A program made the position numbers and the translations under genes. From contig NZ_CP073754.1 of assembly GCF_018734325.1 (NCBI RefSeq), positions 1,178,001-1,242,000 of the forward strand: a stretch of 64,000 bases of DNA. The letters are read 5' to 3'. The notes below the pieces were generated by a model. It saw only the letters and a program-made list of their open reading frames with translations, searched no databases and had not been told where the DNA came from. Source of the DNA: Methylomonas paludis (lineage in GTDB: Bacteria; Pseudomonadota; Gammaproteobacteria; Methylococcales; Methylomonadaceae). This document shows, piece after piece, positions 54,521 through 61,996 of the stretch. Positions within the stretch are counted from its first letter, which is position 1; each line of letters starts with the position of its first letter.

Positions 54521-55267
54521 CTAGCGCAGTACCGTCCACCAGAACACCCGGCCAACGATTTTGACTTTTTTGATTTCGTCCAGGCCTATCAACTCATCCG
54601 GCCATTCCTGTATATTGTAACTGCGCAGCCGAATCCCGCCGCTGACCATTTTGTAAATCATTTTTACCCGCAGGCTGCCGGCATGGTCTATGGCATACAG
54701 ATCGCCGTCGGTAATGGCGGTTTTACTGATATCCACACCCAGAATAGTGCCCTCCGGCAATACCGGCGCCATACTGTTGCCGCTGATATTCAGGCATTTG
54801 ATATTCTTTTCCTCTATGCCCAGTTGTTTGAGGCTGGCTTTGGAAAAACGCAATATTGGGATGGGAAGTTTTCGCATATTGGGTAAACCTATTCCAGCAA
54901 GCTGGGTGGAATCGGGAAACCTGGGCAGCACAATTTCACCCTGAGCCAATGGTGCGCCATCGTCCCAGGTTTCCAGGTCGCCGATAAATTCAGCATTGGC
55001 CGGAATTTCCGGATTAATACTGCGACCAAAATCAATTAACGCCGTATCGTGGCGCTGGTCCATCCAGCCTTTGTATAAGCCAAAAGCCATTTCTATGTTT
55101 CTGGCCACCATATCCCCCATATAACGTCTAATTTTGCTGCTGAGGATTTGGCTGATATAAGCTGCGGAAGTGCCGACTTTTTTGGCAAACTCAGCCTGAG
55201 TCAGCTGCGACTGTTTGAGCAGCAGCACCAGATTTTCGGTTCTAATTTCTTTGATTGTCATATTCAT
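54521..55267 (-). CDS. CI/LexA-like repressor with S24 peptidase domain
   Basis: The 248-residue protein has an N-terminal XRE-type helix-turn-helix (LTQAEFAKKVGTSAAYISQI) and a C-terminal LexA/CI domain with the nucleophile Ser in GNSMAPVLPEG (residue ~173) and the base Lys in GSLRVKMIYK. I see no clear Ala-Gly cleavage site in the linker, so self-cleavage is uncertain. It is divergent from the phage-like genes that follow, with operator-like dyads between. This is the standard layout of a phage immunity region. Confidence 0.85.
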   Translation of the reverse strand: MNMTIKEIRTENLVLLLKQSQLTQAEFAKKVGTSAAYISQILSSKIRRYMGDMVARNIEMAFGLYKGWMDQRHDTALIDFGRSINPEIPANAEFIGDLETWDDGAPLAQGEIVLPRFPDSTQLAGIGLPNMRKLPIPILRFSKASLKQLGIEEKNIKCLNISGNSMAPVLPEGTILGVDISKTAITDGDLYAIDHAGSLRVKMIYKMVSGGIRLRSYNIQEWPDELIGLDEIKKVKIVGRVFWWTVLR

Positions 55268-55333
55268 GTGCGTATTAAACCACCTTTTAGCAAAATGTAA
55301 ATGTGCAATTCGATAAATATGCTTGTTTTTTAT

Positions 55334-55420
55334 TTAGCAATACGCTAATATCGCTACCGGTTCGCTGGTTAGCGGCGCTTAGCTCAGCAAATACAAGGCT
55401 TAGAGCTGCTAATTAGCTAA
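55334..55420. promoter_or_regulatory. Operator-like TTAGC dyads between repressor and module
   Basis: TTAGCAATACGCTAA (55334-55348) is a perfect TTAGC-N5-GCTAA dyad. TTAGC repeats directly at 55369 and 55379. The palindrome GCTAATTAGC lies at 55408-55417. The repeated half-site suggests cooperative binding of the CI-like protein. Confidence 0.6.
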
Positions 55421-55478
55421 ACAAGTTTACCGCCGGCAGATCGGGAATATAGTCTGCCTCATTAACTACCCCGCCTGT

Positions 55479-55501
55479 CCGGCCTCTGGCCGGGCTTTTT
55501 T
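55479..55501 (+). terminator. Rho-independent terminator in the module leader
   Basis: CCGGCC-TCT-GGCCGG followed by GCTTTTTT lies 35 bases before the start of the next gene and after the operators. It is placed as a leader terminator and would require read-through or antitermination. Confidence 0.65.
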
Positions 55502-55536
55502 GGCTGGGGCTGAATCTGGTGTGGAGATGGATAGCA

Positions 55537-56361
55537 ATGAGAACGGCCTGGAATGATGCGGAAGATGATGCTTTGCAAGGTTTACCACTGCGGGCGCAGA
55601 TTATTTATTTACGCGGTATCCGCCGCTATATGGATTATCGCAGCCGCATCTGCGGCGGCCCTGGCCGGCGCATAAGTCTGACCATGCTGGCCGAAACCGT
55701 GCAGGAACTGGTTAACCGGCAGATACAGCCCAAAGCCAGCAAGGATGCCATCCGTGCCGCCCTAGCGCAATTGAAGCGGGCCGGGCTGATCGAACGTCTG
55801 GAGGATGCCGATTATCTACTGTTTTATCTGCCCAAGGCCGATACGGATAAATCCGTGCCGAATCACCACCCCACAAGCACCCCGCAACCCGGCACCGCCG
55901 ACCAGCAACCCAGCTGCGCCGCAGCTGATGCGCCTAACCCCGGCCACTGGTCTGCAACCACCCAGGGGCAGGCACTTAACCACCACCCCACTCATCAGGA
56001 TTCCGGTACTCAGGTTAAAAACCCACTACCTGACGGTAGTGCAGACCTTGGCATCGCCCGCGCCCCGGCTCCGCCATACCAGGCCATCGTCAGCGCCTAT
56101 CACGAATGTTTGCCCGGTCTGCCCAGAGTTTACAAACTCACCGACAGCCGCCGCCGTCACATCAAAGCCTTGTGGGCCGATGAACTGGATGACCTGGCCA
56201 GCTGGCGGCATTATTTTCGCCACATCAGTCGCTCGGATTTTCTGATGGGCCGCTGCCGGGGCCGGGATGGCACCGTATTTCAGGCCTCGTTTGATTTCAT
56301 CATCCACCCGGCCAAATTCATCAAAATCGCCGAGGAGCAATACCATGCCAAAAAAGTTTAA
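55537..56361 (+). CDS. Phage-like replication/regulatory protein
   Basis: From ATG 55537 the 274-residue protein has an N-terminal region beginning RTAWNDAEDDALQGLPLRAQ, then a winged-helix-like segment (SKDAIRAALAQLKRAGLIERL, residues ~70-90), a Pro/Thr/Gln/His-rich linker (~105-170) and a C-terminal helical domain. This two-domain plan with flexible linker resembles phage O-type replication initiators. I infer that role from plan and position only. It overlaps the next gene by 17 bases. Confidence 0.55.
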   Translation: MRTAWNDAEDDALQGLPLRAQIIYLRGIRRYMDYRSRICGGPGRRISLTMLAETVQELVNRQIQPKASKDAIRAALAQLKRAGLIERLEDADYLLFYLPKADTDKSVPNHHPTSTPQPGTADQQPSCAAADAPNPGHWSATTQGQALNHHPTHQDSGTQVKNPLPDGSADLGIARAPAPPYQAIVSAYHECLPGLPRVYKLTDSRRRHIKALWADELDDLASWRHYFRHISRSDFLMGRCRGRDGTVFQASFDFIIHPAKFIKIAEEQYHAKKV

Positions 56362-56800
56362 ACAAGATTGCGCCCCGCCCAGCGCTAAGCCGGCTATCAA
56401 GGTCTCACTGCTGGAATACCTCCAGGATAGCGCGCCGGACATACTGCTGCCTTTGCCTATCATGGCGGAAGTATCGGCGCTGCGTTTCTGGCAAGAGACC
56501 TTTCAACCGCTGCGGCCCGGCGAAGCCAGATATCTGCAGGCCGGCGGCTGGCGCTGGCCCTATGCCGAGCGTCTGGTGTATCTGGCCCGGGAATTCATCA
56601 AACTGGACGAGCGCAGCCGCCGCTATGTACTGAAAGCCGCCGCCGCACAAATCTGGTGGCGCGGCGACGATATGCAGCGTTTTCAAAACATCGTCCAGGC
56701 CCATTTACGCTATCGCAGCCTGAATCCGGAGCAGCGCCTTGAATACCGGCGCCGCTTGATGCAGGCGGCAAAAGGCCTGGGCCGCGGGCAGTTGCATTAA
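56345..56800 (+). CDS. Hypothetical protein of the phage-like module
   Basis: The 151-residue basic, helical protein (start MPKKFKQDCAPP) has no motif that I can name. Its start overlaps the upstream gene, so it is probably translated with it. Many Arg and aromatic residues in RYLQAGGWRWPYAERLVYLA and RSRRYVLKAAAAQIWWRGDD suggest nucleic acid or protein contacts. Confidence 0.55.
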   Translation: MPKKFKQDCAPPSAKPAIKVSLLEYLQDSAPDILLPLPIMAEVSALRFWQETFQPLRPGEARYLQAGGWRWPYAERLVYLAREFIKLDERSRRYVLKAAAAQIWWRGDDMQRFQNIVQAHLRYRSLNPEQRLEYRRRLMQAAKGLGRGQLH

Positions 56801-56903
56801 GCCGATTTAAACAGGCTCTACCGGATTACGCTGAGACATTACCTTATTTTCAAAGCACACATAGCCGTTTACCAAGCACATTTGCCACCTATAGGAGCAC
56901 AAA

Positions 56904-57182
56904 ATGGAAAATCCCGATGATCAATTTCAGCGCCGGGCAATTGTCGGTGACCGGCATTTTATTCTGGCTGATGTCAATCAGCCCGACCACTGGGCGCTGG
57001 CCGGGCCGGTGGTGCTGGCCACCGATGCCGACGGCAATCGTCGCTTCGGCCCGGCCCGTACCATCACCACCGCGCAACTAAGCGCCTGGGCCGCCGGGCA
57101 AAATCTGCGTCTGCAGATAGCCGACAAATTTCCGCTGGTAAGGCGCGATATCAGCGCATCCATAATAGAACCCGCCTACTAA
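56904..57182 (+). CDS. Hypothetical protein of the phage-like module
   Basis: The 92-residue protein (start MENPDDQFQRRAIVGD) has no recognised domain. AGGAG lies upstream of the ATG. It precedes the exonuclease-like gene by about 22 bases, in the same direction. Confidence 0.5.
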   Translation: MENPDDQFQRRAIVGDRHFILADVNQPDHWALAGPVVLATDADGNRRFGPARTITTAQLSAWAAGQNLRLQIADKFPLVRRDISASIIEPAY

Positions 57183-57204
57183 GCCCGCTTTGCGAGTAAA
57201 TCTG

Positions 57205-57885
57205 ATGGCCACACTTTATCTGGATATCCAAACCATACCCAGTCAGCAAGCACAGCTGATAGCTCAGATCCGGCACAGCCTGAAACCACCCGCCAACTAC
57301 AGCCAGCCCGACAGCATAGCCAAATGGTATCAACAGCAATTACCGGCGGCGGCGGCCAAAAAACATCGGCAAACCGCGCTGGATGGCTTATATGGGGAAA
57401 TCTTTTCCATCGCCTGGGCCATCGATGACGGTGCCGTCATGGCCTTCTGGCGCGATGACCAGGCCAGCGAACGCAGCCTGCTGGAACAATTCATGCTGGA
57501 ACTGGCCGAAGTCAGCGACAGCCAGGGCCGGCGCCTGCCCATCCGACGCTGGGTGGGGCATTACATCAGCGGTTTTGATTTACGCTTTCTCTGGCAGCGC
57601 TGCGTGATCTGCCGGGTGCGGCCCAGTCTGGCCTTACCGCTGGACGCCGGGCTTTGGGATGACCGGGTGTTTGACACCAGTCGCATGTGGAACGGCGACG
57701 GCAACGGCCAAAGCAGTCTGGCCGCTTTGGCTCAAGGTTTGGCCCTGGCCGAACAGCCCGGCCTGGACGGCAGCCAAATCTATGACTTATGGCTGGCCGG
57801 CCGCTATGACGAAATAGCCGCCTATAACCGCCAGGCCGTGAGTTTGAGCCGGGCCTTATACAAGCGCATGTTGTTTAAAGATTAA
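57205..57885 (+). CDS. PolB-like 3'-5' exonuclease with altered first motif
   Basis: The 226-residue protein resembles the predicted 3'-5' exonucleases related to the PolB exonuclease domain (PF10108). The first motif reads YLDIQTIPS where the family has D-x-E; the Glu metal ligand is Gln here. A later motif VGHYISGFDLRFLWQRC carries the second Asp, and the last motif YDEIAAYNRQAV has Asp at its expected place. The enzyme may be weakened or inactive. A start at 57190 (TTG) is possible, but ATG 57205 fits better. Confidence 0.7.
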   Translation: MATLYLDIQTIPSQQAQLIAQIRHSLKPPANYSQPDSIAKWYQQQLPAAAAKKHRQTALDGLYGEIFSIAWAIDDGAVMAFWRDDQASERSLLEQFMLELAEVSDSQGRRLPIRRWVGHYISGFDLRFLWQRCVICRVRPSLALPLDAGLWDDRVFDTSRMWNGDGNGQSSLAALAQGLALAEQPGLDGSQIYDLWLAGRYDEIAAYNRQAVSLSRALYKRMLFKD

Positions 57886-58334
57886 TCCGGCACGATTACG
57901 CCGATACTGCCCAAACCATCGGTGCAGTCACTGCCCAGCGGCAAGGGCTGAATTTTGCCCACATAGCTTTCCTGCAGGCCGGTTTTTTTGCCCTGGAAAA
58001 ACTTGCAAGTGCTGGCCTGCGGGGCTAGGGAACGGCTTTGCGCCGCAGTCTGTGCCGCCTGAATTTTAGCGGCTTCCTCCGCCTCTTCCTCGGCTTCATC
58101 ATCAGCATCCAACACCGTAATACCCAAACTACCGGCCCCGTCAGTACAGGGCTTACCGATAGCCAAAGGCTTGGCTTTACCGGCCAAATCTTCCACCTGA
58201 CCCAGTTTAGGGCCTTCGTTATAGCGGCAAGTGCTGGACACCTGCCCAGGTTTAGCATGTTGAGCACTGGCCAGACTCTGCTGATAGGGCAGGGCAGACA
58301 TGATTATAAATAAGCTAATTAGCAGTTTAGACAT
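57882..58334 (-). CDS. Exported protein with two TC-CTDG repeats
   Basis: The 150-residue protein has a signal peptide and two copies of a ~40-residue unit: STCRYNEGPKLGQVEDLAGK ... PCTDGAGSLGITV and STCKFFQGKKTGLQESYVGK ... DCTDGLGSIGVIV. Each unit has two cysteines that may pair. An acidic/Ala-rich linker lies between them. The function is unknown. It converges with the exonuclease gene with a 4-base overlap. Confidence 0.7.
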   Translation of the reverse strand: MSKLLISLFIIMSALPYQQSLASAQHAKPGQVSSTCRYNEGPKLGQVEDLAGKAKPLAIGKPCTDGAGSLGITVLDADDEAEEEAEEAAKIQAAQTAAQSRSLAPQASTCKFFQGKKTGLQESYVGKIQPLPLGSDCTDGLGSIGVIVPD

Positions 58335-58569
58335 GATATTGAGCTGAGTTTAATAACAAAAAAACCATGTTAGCCACTGTATGTAACGGTTTTGTGACAA
58401 GCGCTGCCCTTGTCTGCGCCAGTGCCAGATAAGTTTTCAGGAAGTTATTGTTGGTATACAGAAAATATGCTAGCTTCTAACAGGTTTATTTGCCATAGAT
58501 CAATCAATGGTTGGCAGCGGTTAAAACTCAGCACTTACACCTTACCTAAAACCTGCTCAGGAGAGCGAC

Positions 58570-59370
58570 ATGCGACCCGGAAGAACCCTGTTGGCAGCCG
58601 GCTTGGTTTGCGGACTGATAAGCCAGGATAGTCAGGCAAGTTTGACCCCAGAAACTGTCAATGGAATAAGCTTGGTTTATAACAGCGGCAGCAATACCAC
58701 CTGGACTCAAGATGCCAACCTGCTAGCCAGCCTGGAAAACAATAATGGCTATAGCGTAATGGTCAATGCCATCATTGCTGCCAGCAACGGCGTGATTCAT
58801 GACACCGCAAATAATTATGACAATGGAAATTATGTACTGACAGCGGCAGATTTCGGCAGTAACGGCAAAGTCGATTGGTGGGCAGGGCAAGCCTTTATGC
58901 ATTACCTGAATACCCAGAATTACGGCGGCTCCCATCTGTGGGCTTTGCCTAGCCAGCCGGATGAAAGCTATGACTACTATGTTACCAATAGCCAATTAGG
59001 CGAATTGTTTTACACCGAATTAGGCGGTACAGCCGGCAATATCATGCCCTCAGGCCCGTTCGCCAATGTCCAGCCCTATGTCTATTGGTCGGGTTTGGAA
59101 TATGCGGCTTTTCCCAGCATAGCCTGGGATTTTATTACCCTCAACGGCGACCAGTACAACACCAGTAAAATTAATCAATTGTATGTCTGGCCCGTTAGTC
59201 CCGGCAGTATCGCCGCTGTGCCGGAATTGAATCTCAACTGGCTGTTTATGTTGGGAATATTGGTTTTAAGCAGTCCTTGCCTCAAAAATGCCCATAGCGC
59301 CGGCTTTCAACTGGGCATGTTTGTGCCGAACCTTTTGCCGAGTAACAAAGCCAATAAAACAAAACCATAG
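58570..59370 (+). CDS. Secreted DUF1566-like protein with atypical C-terminus
   Basis: The 266-residue protein has a signal peptide (cleavage after SQAS) and a domain like those of the Lcl/DUF1566 kind: GSHLWALPSQPDES and a later YWSGLEY. Near the end VPELNLNWLFMLGILVLSS recalls a PEP-CTERM helix, but about 30 residues without the usual basic stop follow. That extension (59307-59370) is antisense to the end of the convergent PEP-CTERM gene. A nearby mutation may have removed the original stop. Confidence 0.65.
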   Translation: MRPGRTLLAAGLVCGLISQDSQASLTPETVNGISLVYNSGSNTTWTQDANLLASLENNNGYSVMVNAIIAASNGVIHDTANNYDNGNYVLTAADFGSNGKVDWWAGQAFMHYLNTQNYGGSHLWALPSQPDESYDYYVTNSQLGELFYTELGGTAGNIMPSGPFANVQPYVYWSGLEYAAFPSIAWDFITLNGDQYNTSKINQLYVWPVSPGSIAAVPELNLNWLFMLGILVLSSPCLKNAHSAGFQLGMFVPNLLPSNKANKTKP

Positions 59371-60473
59371 CCGAAAAAGCTAATGGCTGGGGGTTCGGGC
59401 ACCGTGGATACCGAATACAATGTCGCGCCATTAGAGATCAATAACTGATTACCCTCCCAAAAACTATGGGAAGAGCCAACCGAAATCCCGCCAACTATAT
59501 CAGGGTGTAAACCACTTATCCCAATGCTGTCGCCATTCACATAAAGCTTACCGTCCAGCAAATAGGTCAACTGTCCGGTGCTGCTCAAACTATCTATTTG
59601 AGCATTGTTTTGCCCATGAGTAATTTGGCTCAATTCGCCATTGGGTGATTTCAGCCAGACTTGTTGTACACCAAGCGCATCAGCCTCAGTAAAAGCAACC
59701 CAGCCATTATTGATCTGAAAATTACGACCTTGATCCGGCTCGAAGCTGCTTCTTGGCGTCAGTGCAATTTCTCCGCTAGGTGTCGCTTCCATCAGCTGAT
59801 ATTTCTGATTGGAACAACAGGGATCTTGTTTAATGTAAACTGAATTAATCCCATCCGTACTCACATAAACATTCCAAAATGAACTGTCATGTGCGACAGA
59901 AGTAGTGACACCATTTGCATAACGATGTATGTCATAACCTGGATAACTCCAAAAATCCACAACACCGGTAGCCGTCACATCATTCACCCAGTTACCGACA
60001 TTGCTTGCCACCGTTAGATTGGTATCTGTAGACAGATTCCTTTCTATCAGCAAAGACCCGTTAGAATAGGCATTCCAAATAGCATAATTACCGGCAACCT
60101 TCAGTGAAAACTGAGAATCCAAATGGTTTTCTAAAACGCTTAAGGTTTGATTCTGATACTGATAAACCATGCTAAAAACCGAACCACTATTTGACGATGC
60201 AGCAAAAATAGCGCCAGACGGGCTAAGATAACCGTATTCTGGCGAACTTGCACCAGCCAAGGGAATAACAGTATTAGCGCCGGTGTTGCGATCCAGGATA
60301 TGCAAAGTTTTACTGGGATCTTCATACAAAATACGGTCTGCGCTGACATCCCAAATCACACCATTGACTGATTCAAGAGGATGCAATGAGGCCGCCACGC
60401 TAAGATTGGCAGACAAAGCCAGAAAAACAGCGGACTGCAAAGTGACATAAATGTATTTTGTACGGCTATTCAT
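59307..60473 (-). CDS. PEP-CTERM protein with beta-propeller-like repeats
   Basis: The 388-residue protein has a signal peptide and ends in VPEPPAISFFGYGFVLLALL with basic GKRFGTNMPS, the PEP-CTERM sorting signal. The middle consists of repeated blades with YSNGSLLIERNLSTDTNLTV, VAFTEADALGVQQVWL and LLDGKLYVNGD, resembling WD40-like or TolB-type propellers. It probably reaches the surface through the exosortase pathway, whose genes are not in the window. Its 3' end overlaps the convergent gene by 64 bases. Confidence 0.75.
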   Translation of the reverse strand: MNSRTKYIYVTLQSAVFLALSANLSVAASLHPLESVNGVIWDVSADRILYEDPSKTLHILDRNTGANTVIPLAGASSPEYGYLSPSGAIFAASSNSGSVFSMVYQYQNQTLSVLENHLDSQFSLKVAGNYAIWNAYSNGSLLIERNLSTDTNLTVASNVGNWVNDVTATGVVDFWSYPGYDIHRYANGVTTSVAHDSSFWNVYVSTDGINSVYIKQDPCCSNQKYQLMEATPSGEIALTPRSSFEPDQGRNFQINNGWVAFTEADALGVQQVWLKSPNGELSQITHGQNNAQIDSLSSTGQLTYLLDGKLYVNGDSIGISGLHPDIVGGISVGSSHSFWEGNQLLISNGATLYSVSTVPEPPAISFFGYGFVLLALLLGKRFGTNMPS

Positions 60474-60557
60474 CGTAATTCCTCCTCATGGTAAATTTTG
60501 CTGAAAATCCGCAAACGGAAACGAGTTGTCGACCAATCTGGGCTTGACGGATATTTC

Positions 60558-60588
60558 GTAGGATGCGCTGAACGCAGTGATGCGCATC
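60558..60588 (+). repeat. REP-like hairpin (GTAGGATG family)
   Basis: GTAGGATGCGCTGAACGCAG then TGATGCGCATC; the best-preserved member of this family in the window. Confidence 0.7.
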
Positions 60589-60902
60589 AATCGCGCATCA
60601 TACGCCTGCGGACTCGGCACAGCCTCTGGCGCTGCCGGCAAAGTATTGGTTAAGCACTGGATGTTTATAAGCGCATTGAAGCACCACTTCAAATTAAAGT
60701 TCTGGTCAAAATGGCGCTGAATTAGCTGTACGGGATATCACTCTGCGCTTGATTTTGCTGGTTTATCACGCTATCAGATTGTCTGCTGCTATTAAACCAC
60801 AACAGCAAGCTGATTTGAATGACGATTATTTACTCAACGTGCAGCAAAGTAACTAAGTGCGATTGCCCTGATGCCGGCAAGGGTATTTTGCTTGACTTAC
60901 GA

Positions 60903-60925
60903 AAATGAGAATTGTTATCATTCGT
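60903..60925. promoter_or_regulatory. Fur box
   Basis: AATGAGAATTGTTATCATT matches the 19-bp Fur consensus dyad closely and lies 30 bases before the start of the outer membrane protein gene. It indicates iron-dependent repression. Confidence 0.75.
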
Positions 60926-60954
60926 ATAAATCAATTTTCGGACTCAAGATACCC

Positions 60955-61779
60955 ATGACATATAAACAGTCTGCGACACAGCTATGCCTGCTTTCCGGTT
61001 TATTGGCGGGTCACTGTTTAACGTCGGCTCACGCAGATGTCGATCCATTTGAATTTCAGGTCTATACCTACAAAACCCAGGGCCAGGGCAAATTTGATCC
61101 GCAGTTATTGTCCAGCTTTATCGCCTCCGGTCATGCCCAAGGCCAGGGCGGCACCTCACCAACCTATGCCAGCCAGAATATGTGGCGCTACGCCCTGGAA
61201 CTGGAATACGGACTGACCGATAAAATCGACTTCGCCTATTACCTGAATGTGGCTAAACCGGATGGTGCCGATCTGCAGTACACCGGTTCCAAATTCCGGT
61301 TTCGGGGCCGCATAGCCGAACAAGGCGAATTACCGATAGATTTAGGCTGGTATAGCGAAATAGAGTGGTGGAGCAACAAGTTTAATGACGACCAGGTCGA
61401 AGCCGAATTTATGACCACCATGCAAAAAGACATCGACAAATGGACCATTATCATCAACGCCCCGGATATAGATAAGGTATTCATCGGCGACAACCGCCGC
61501 GAAGTCTTTGAAATCGGCTGGCGCGGCGAAGCCAGCTATCAAATAACCGAAGGCACCCGACTGGGCCTGCAAGTCTACGGCTCACCCGGCAAAGTCAATG
61601 ACGTCACCCCGGTCGGCCAGCAACAGCACTATGTAGTACCCACCGTACACACCGTATTGCTGGATACCTTTCGCTCCTCACTGGGACTGGGTTTTGGCCT
61701 CACCGAAGGCTCGGATCTGTTTTTTCTCAAAGCCAACATCCATTTCGACGCCAACAAAACCGAAAAAGTCTACGACTAA
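60955..61779 (+). CDS. Iron-regulated outer membrane beta-barrel protein
   Basis: From ATG 60955 the 274-residue protein has a signal peptide ending AHADV. The mature part begins PFEFQVYTYKTQGQGKFDPQ and continues as alternating amphipathic strands with many aromatic residues, typical of a small porin-like barrel. No specific family is evident to me. A Fur box precedes it and a TonB-dependent receptor gene follows, so a role in iron or other metal import is likely. The ATG at 60871 has no signal peptide near its start. Confidence 0.7.
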   Translation: MTYKQSATQLCLLSGLLAGHCLTSAHADVDPFEFQVYTYKTQGQGKFDPQLLSSFIASGHAQGQGGTSPTYASQNMWRYALELEYGLTDKIDFAYYLNVAKPDGADLQYTGSKFRFRGRIAEQGELPIDLGWYSEIEWWSNKFNDDQVEAEFMTTMQKDIDKWTIIINAPDIDKVFIGDNRREVFEIGWRGEASYQITEGTRLGLQVYGSPGKVNDVTPVGQQQHYVVPTVHTVLLDTFRSSLGLGFGLTEGSDLFFLKANIHFDANKTEKVYD

Positions 61780-61781
61780 GC

Positions 61782-61838
61782 AAAAATGGGTTCAGGTACA
61801 ATTACCGACAATAATAATTGAACCTGACCCCATTTTTT
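61782..61838. terminator. Inverted GGGTTCAGGTACAATTA pair with T-run
   Basis: AAAATGGGTTCAGGTACAAT and its near-complement (about 20 of 22 positions, ending GACCCCATTTTTT) enclose about 13 bases. It directly follows the barrel gene and has a T6 run, so it could terminate or attenuate transcription into the receptor gene. It belongs to the GGGGTCAGG repeat class. Confidence 0.5.
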
Positions 61839-61996
61839 CCATTTTTTAATAGACCTTAACCGGTTTTTCAGGATAAACTCACCCAGACCGCGCTTAGCCG
61901 GCAGCCTATCATCACGGCCCTATTTTTTCAGAATGAATTAAATTGGATAGCAAAATCCAGTTATCTTGTTTATCCACCCATCTCCAGGAATAGTTA

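Larger units (their letters stand above)
60474..60954. other. Intergenic region with REP and Fur box
   Basis: The left part carries the REP-like hairpin at 60558. The right part holds the Fur box. No gene is supported between them. Confidence 0.45.
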
